A stretch of DNA of 64,000 nucleotides, taken from positions 478,448 through 542,447 of the forward strand of contig CALSUC010000002.1 in assembly GCA_943789445.1 (NCBI GenBank), written 5' to 3'. The DNA is from UBA4575 sp002386945. GTDB lineage: Bacteria > Pseudomonadota > Gammaproteobacteria > UBA4575. The translations under genes and the position numbers were made by a program. The notes below the pieces were generated by a model, which searched no databases, was not told where the DNA came from, and saw only the letters and a program-made list of their open reading frames with translations. Each line of letters begins with the position of its first letter. The stretch's first letter is position 1. This document shows, one piece after another, positions 62,085 to 64,000 of the stretch.

Positions 62085-63050
62085 CTAGTTGGTTCGATTA
62101 CTTGTTAGTTGGTTTAACAGGGATCTCCAATTCCAGATCTCTCGGTGTGGGCTATAGTATCTCTGTAGCTTAAGACATTGAGATTCAAGGCGTGAATAGA
62201 ATAGTTTGTCTCGTTCTAGCCTAGATAGCTTCTCACGTAACATTTGCGTGTCCGACAGCGAATAATAGCCTTCATAATCTTCCCCAAGCAAACCTACATT
62301 GCCATCTATTTTAGATGCCAGTACTGGCGTGCCTGCAGCAATAGCTTCACAAATAACATTCGCTCCTCCTTCCATCTTTGAAGATATAATCAGTACACTT
62401 GCCTGCTGATAGAGTTCGCTTAAGCGACTTTGACTGACTTCTCCATACCAATGATAACGCTGATTTGTTGCGCTCTCTCTGCGTGCATGTAGCCCCCATA
62501 ATGCAGTATGAGCAGAGCCATAATGATGAATCTGTATGCGGCTAGTCGCAGGTAGTGACTGTGCTGCCTGTGCAGCTTGAAATGGGTTTTTGACATCGCG
62601 TAAATGACCGACTACGAGTGCCAGAAAGCGCTTCTCTGGCTTAATTCTTTTGGACCGTATGGTTGCTGATTGTGGGATAACGCATAAGCGATGTTGTAGC
62701 TCGTCAGGGACTACATTAATCACCTGATGATTTAGCCCTAGTAGAATATCGGCTTGGTGCATCGCCTTTAATGTTGTTTCACGGTGGCTATGAATATATT
62801 GATAGATGTCGGTGCCAGAAAGTACGACGATTAGCTTTGCTAACGGATTCTTTTGCTTAAATCGAAAAATAGACTCCTGACTACGCCAAGCATGGATTGC
62901 GATCATGAGATCTGCTTTTTGCGTTGCGTATTGCTCGACAACGGACACCTGATGGCCTAGCTGAATCAATATCTTAGCCCATCGATTAGCACTAACACGA
63001 TTACCATTAGTGGAGTTTGGCGGGGCAGGAGTGACTAAAATGATGTTCAT
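62085..63050 (-). CDS. senB: SenB-like selenosugar synthase (glycosyltransferase)
   Basis: This 321-residue GT4-fold enzyme matches, as I recall, the TIGR04348 family, now SenB of selenoneine synthesis. Markers are LVTPAPPNSTNGNR at the start, ADLMIAIHAWRS near residue 47, VVLSGTDIYQYI near 75 and the C-terminal EGGANVICEAIAAGTPVLAS. SenB joins selenophosphate to a UDP-sugar, giving a seleno-sugar. It is divergent from a selD-like gene, which would supply selenophosphate. SenA (selenoneine synthase) is not visible in the window. Confidence 0.8.
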   Translation of the reverse strand: MNIILVTPAPPNSTNGNRVSANRWAKILIQLGHQVSVVEQYATQKADLMIAIHAWRSQESIFRFKQKNPLAKLIVVLSGTDIYQYIHSHRETTLKAMHQADILLGLNHQVINVVPDELQHRLCVIPQSATIRSKRIKPEKRFLALVVGHLRDVKNPFQAAQAAQSLPATSRIQIHHYGSAHTALWGLHARRESATNQRYHWYGEVSQSRLSELYQQASVLIISSKMEGGANVICEAIAAGTPVLASKIDGNVGLLGEDYEGYYSLSDTQMLREKLSRLERDKLFYSRLESQCLKLQRYYSPHREIWNWRSLLNQLTSNRTN

Positions 63051-63142
63051 GTCGTAAAAATTCTACTTATGTAGTGAGTATGGGTAAAATAGGGACATAT
63101 TCGTAAGGCATTATTCTCTCACAAGCTTGAAGTGATATATGC

Positions 63143-63170
63143 GCCGATAGGTAATCAATAGTTTATCGGC
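63143..63170. repeat. inverted repeat between senB and selD-like gene
   Basis: Seven-base arms GCCGATA and TATCGGC flank a 14-base spacer in the 239-base divergent promoter region. The position suits an operator for both genes. Evidence is weak. Confidence 0.25.
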
Positions 63171-63289
63171 TATGACATCAACTTCTATATAGTTTGAGAT
63201 TATGTCTGTGCAGTTTGTGCGCTGATTTAGATCAACACCGACCTCAGCTTTAGATAACACCTCTAGATAGCCTAGGATAATAACTTGTA

Positions 63290-64000
63290 ATGCAGAAAGT
63301 ACAGACGCCAATCGTTAAAGACTTGGTTCTAGTTGGCGGTGGTCATGCACATCTTGCGGTTCTTAAGCAGTTTGCGATGCAGCCATTGCCTGGGCTACGC
63401 CTAACACTGATTACACGTGACTTGCATACACCTTACTCTGGGATGCTTCCAGGGTATGTTGCAGGTCACTACAGCTATGACGATTGTCATATCGATCTTG
63501 CCCGTCTCGCTCGTCTTGCAAAATGTCGTATTTATCATTCGGCAGTAGAAGGCTTACAACTTGCAGAGCAGCGTATTGATGTAGCAGGTAGGCCATCAGT
63601 ATATTTTGATCTGCTATCAATCAATACTGGATCTACTCCTACCGTTTCTAACATCATCGGTGCTGATCATTATGCCATTACGGCTAAGCCGATTGATCGA
63701 TTTCTATCGCAGTGGGAGCAACTACAAAGCCGTGTGTTAGCCGCTGAAGGTGAGTTCCCAATCTCAGTTATTGGTGGTGGGGCTGGAGGTGTTGAATTAG
63801 CGTTAGCGATGCAATATCGATTAGCTCATCTATTAGGGGAGCAGTCTAATAAGCAAGGTCGGGCAAAGGTTGCTATACGCCTGATTACGAAAAGTGACAC
63901 GATACTACCGAGTTACTCAACCAGTGTGCGTAAGCGCTTCTACACTATCTTGCGCCAGCGTGGGATTGAAGTCATTGAAGGAGTAGGGGTCAGTAAGATA
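63290..64000 (+). CDS. selD: FAD/NAD(P)-binding protein, probably N-terminal half of SelD fusion (partial)
   Basis: The first 237 residues are visible and the gene runs off the window. They form a two-dinucleotide-domain flavoprotein: LVLVGGGHAHLAVLKQF near residue 12 and SVIGGGAGGVELALAM near 160. The combination LTLITRDLHTPYSGMLPG, with CHIDLARLARLA and SINTGSTP, is what I recall for the NADH-dehydrogenase-like domain fused in front of selenophosphate synthetase. The SelD part would lie beyond 64000. The divergent senB gene supports it. It could instead be a stand-alone NDH-2-like protein. Confidence 0.72.
   Translation, partial: MQKVQTPIVKDLVLVGGGHAHLAVLKQFAMQPLPGLRLTLITRDLHTPYSGMLPGYVAGHYSYDDCHIDLARLARLAKCRIYHSAVEGLQLAEQRIDVAGRPSVYFDLLSINTGSTPTVSNIIGADHYAITAKPIDRFLSQWEQLQSRVLAAEGEFPISVIGGGAGGVELALAMQYRLAHLLGEQSNKQGRAKVAIRLITKSDTILPSYSTSVRKRFYTILRQRGIEVIEGVGVSKI

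Noticed and set aside
63111..63311. Minus-strand ORF upstream of the selD-like gene
   Set aside because: It overlaps the start of the selD-like gene and the divergent promoter region and has no domain features.

Overview
The window looks like chromosomal DNA of a gammaproteobacterium, probably marine. Gene blocks support this: nudJ-mnmA-hflD, clpS-clpA with infA, fabD-fabG-acpP-fabF-pabC-mltG-tmk-holB, an OprI-like lipoprotein and msrQ. Base composition is moderate (roughly 45-50% GC by eye). Coding density is high. I saw no rRNA, tRNA, CRISPR array, insertion sequence or prophage. Family-level placement (for example Cellvibrionales-like) would be a guess.

Layout. 1-5.3 kb: a GlcG/HbpS-like protein, a decayed msrB, a small membrane protein, a CbiX-like chelatase, a metallo-beta-lactamase-fold hydrolase, mug, dsbB and metX. 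5.3-12.8 kb: gltA with a striking leader hairpin, mobB-mobA, a DUF1244 gene, moeB, a YihY membrane protein, a TraB-family protein and a TauE-type exporter. 12.8-24.9 kb: the Prc protease, a thioesterase, an aminotransferase, a three-gene VWA / J-domain / NorD-CbbO-like cluster, a DMT transporter, a double cupin, a thioredoxin-fold protein and a DASS transporter. 25-28.4 kb: moaA overlapping a truncated globin, moaB, moaE and a hydrolase. 28.6-33 kb: a four-gene Gld-like ABC operon. 33-42 kb: purB, fumC, a small accessory insert (DUF6680 protein plus a split Mrr-type nuclease), a cupin, a second DMT transporter and acnA. 42-54 kb: hflD-mnmA-nudJ, clpSA, infA and the fatty-acid / pabC-mltG-tmk-holB operon. 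54-64 kb: msrQ, bioA, an L,D-transpeptidase facing a likely lipoprotein substrate, hinT, a RuBisCO-like protein fused to a cupin, a cold-shock gene, and a divergent senB / selD-like pair cut by the window edge.

How the genes fit together. Three TCA-cycle enzymes (gltA, fumC, acnA) are scattered through the window. Molybdenum-cofactor genes (mobA, mobB, moeB, moaA, moaB, moaE) occur in several pieces, with moaC, moaD and moeA absent from the window. The two most interesting loci are in the last 5 kb. The first is a 523-residue RuBisCO-like/cupin fusion. Its two halves resemble the isomerase and the methylsulfurylase of the Rhodospirillum rubrum route from methylthioadenosine to 1-deoxyxylulose 5-phosphate, so one polypeptide may carry both consecutive steps. 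The second is a SenB-type selenosugar synthase divergent from a flavoprotein that looks like the N-terminal half of a fused SelD, which suggests selenoneine or selenosugar metabolism. Other points of interest are the Mrr gene broken at an AGGAGGTGA junction, the perfect 20-bp hairpin in the gltA leader, and the VWA/J-domain cluster without a MoxR ATPase.
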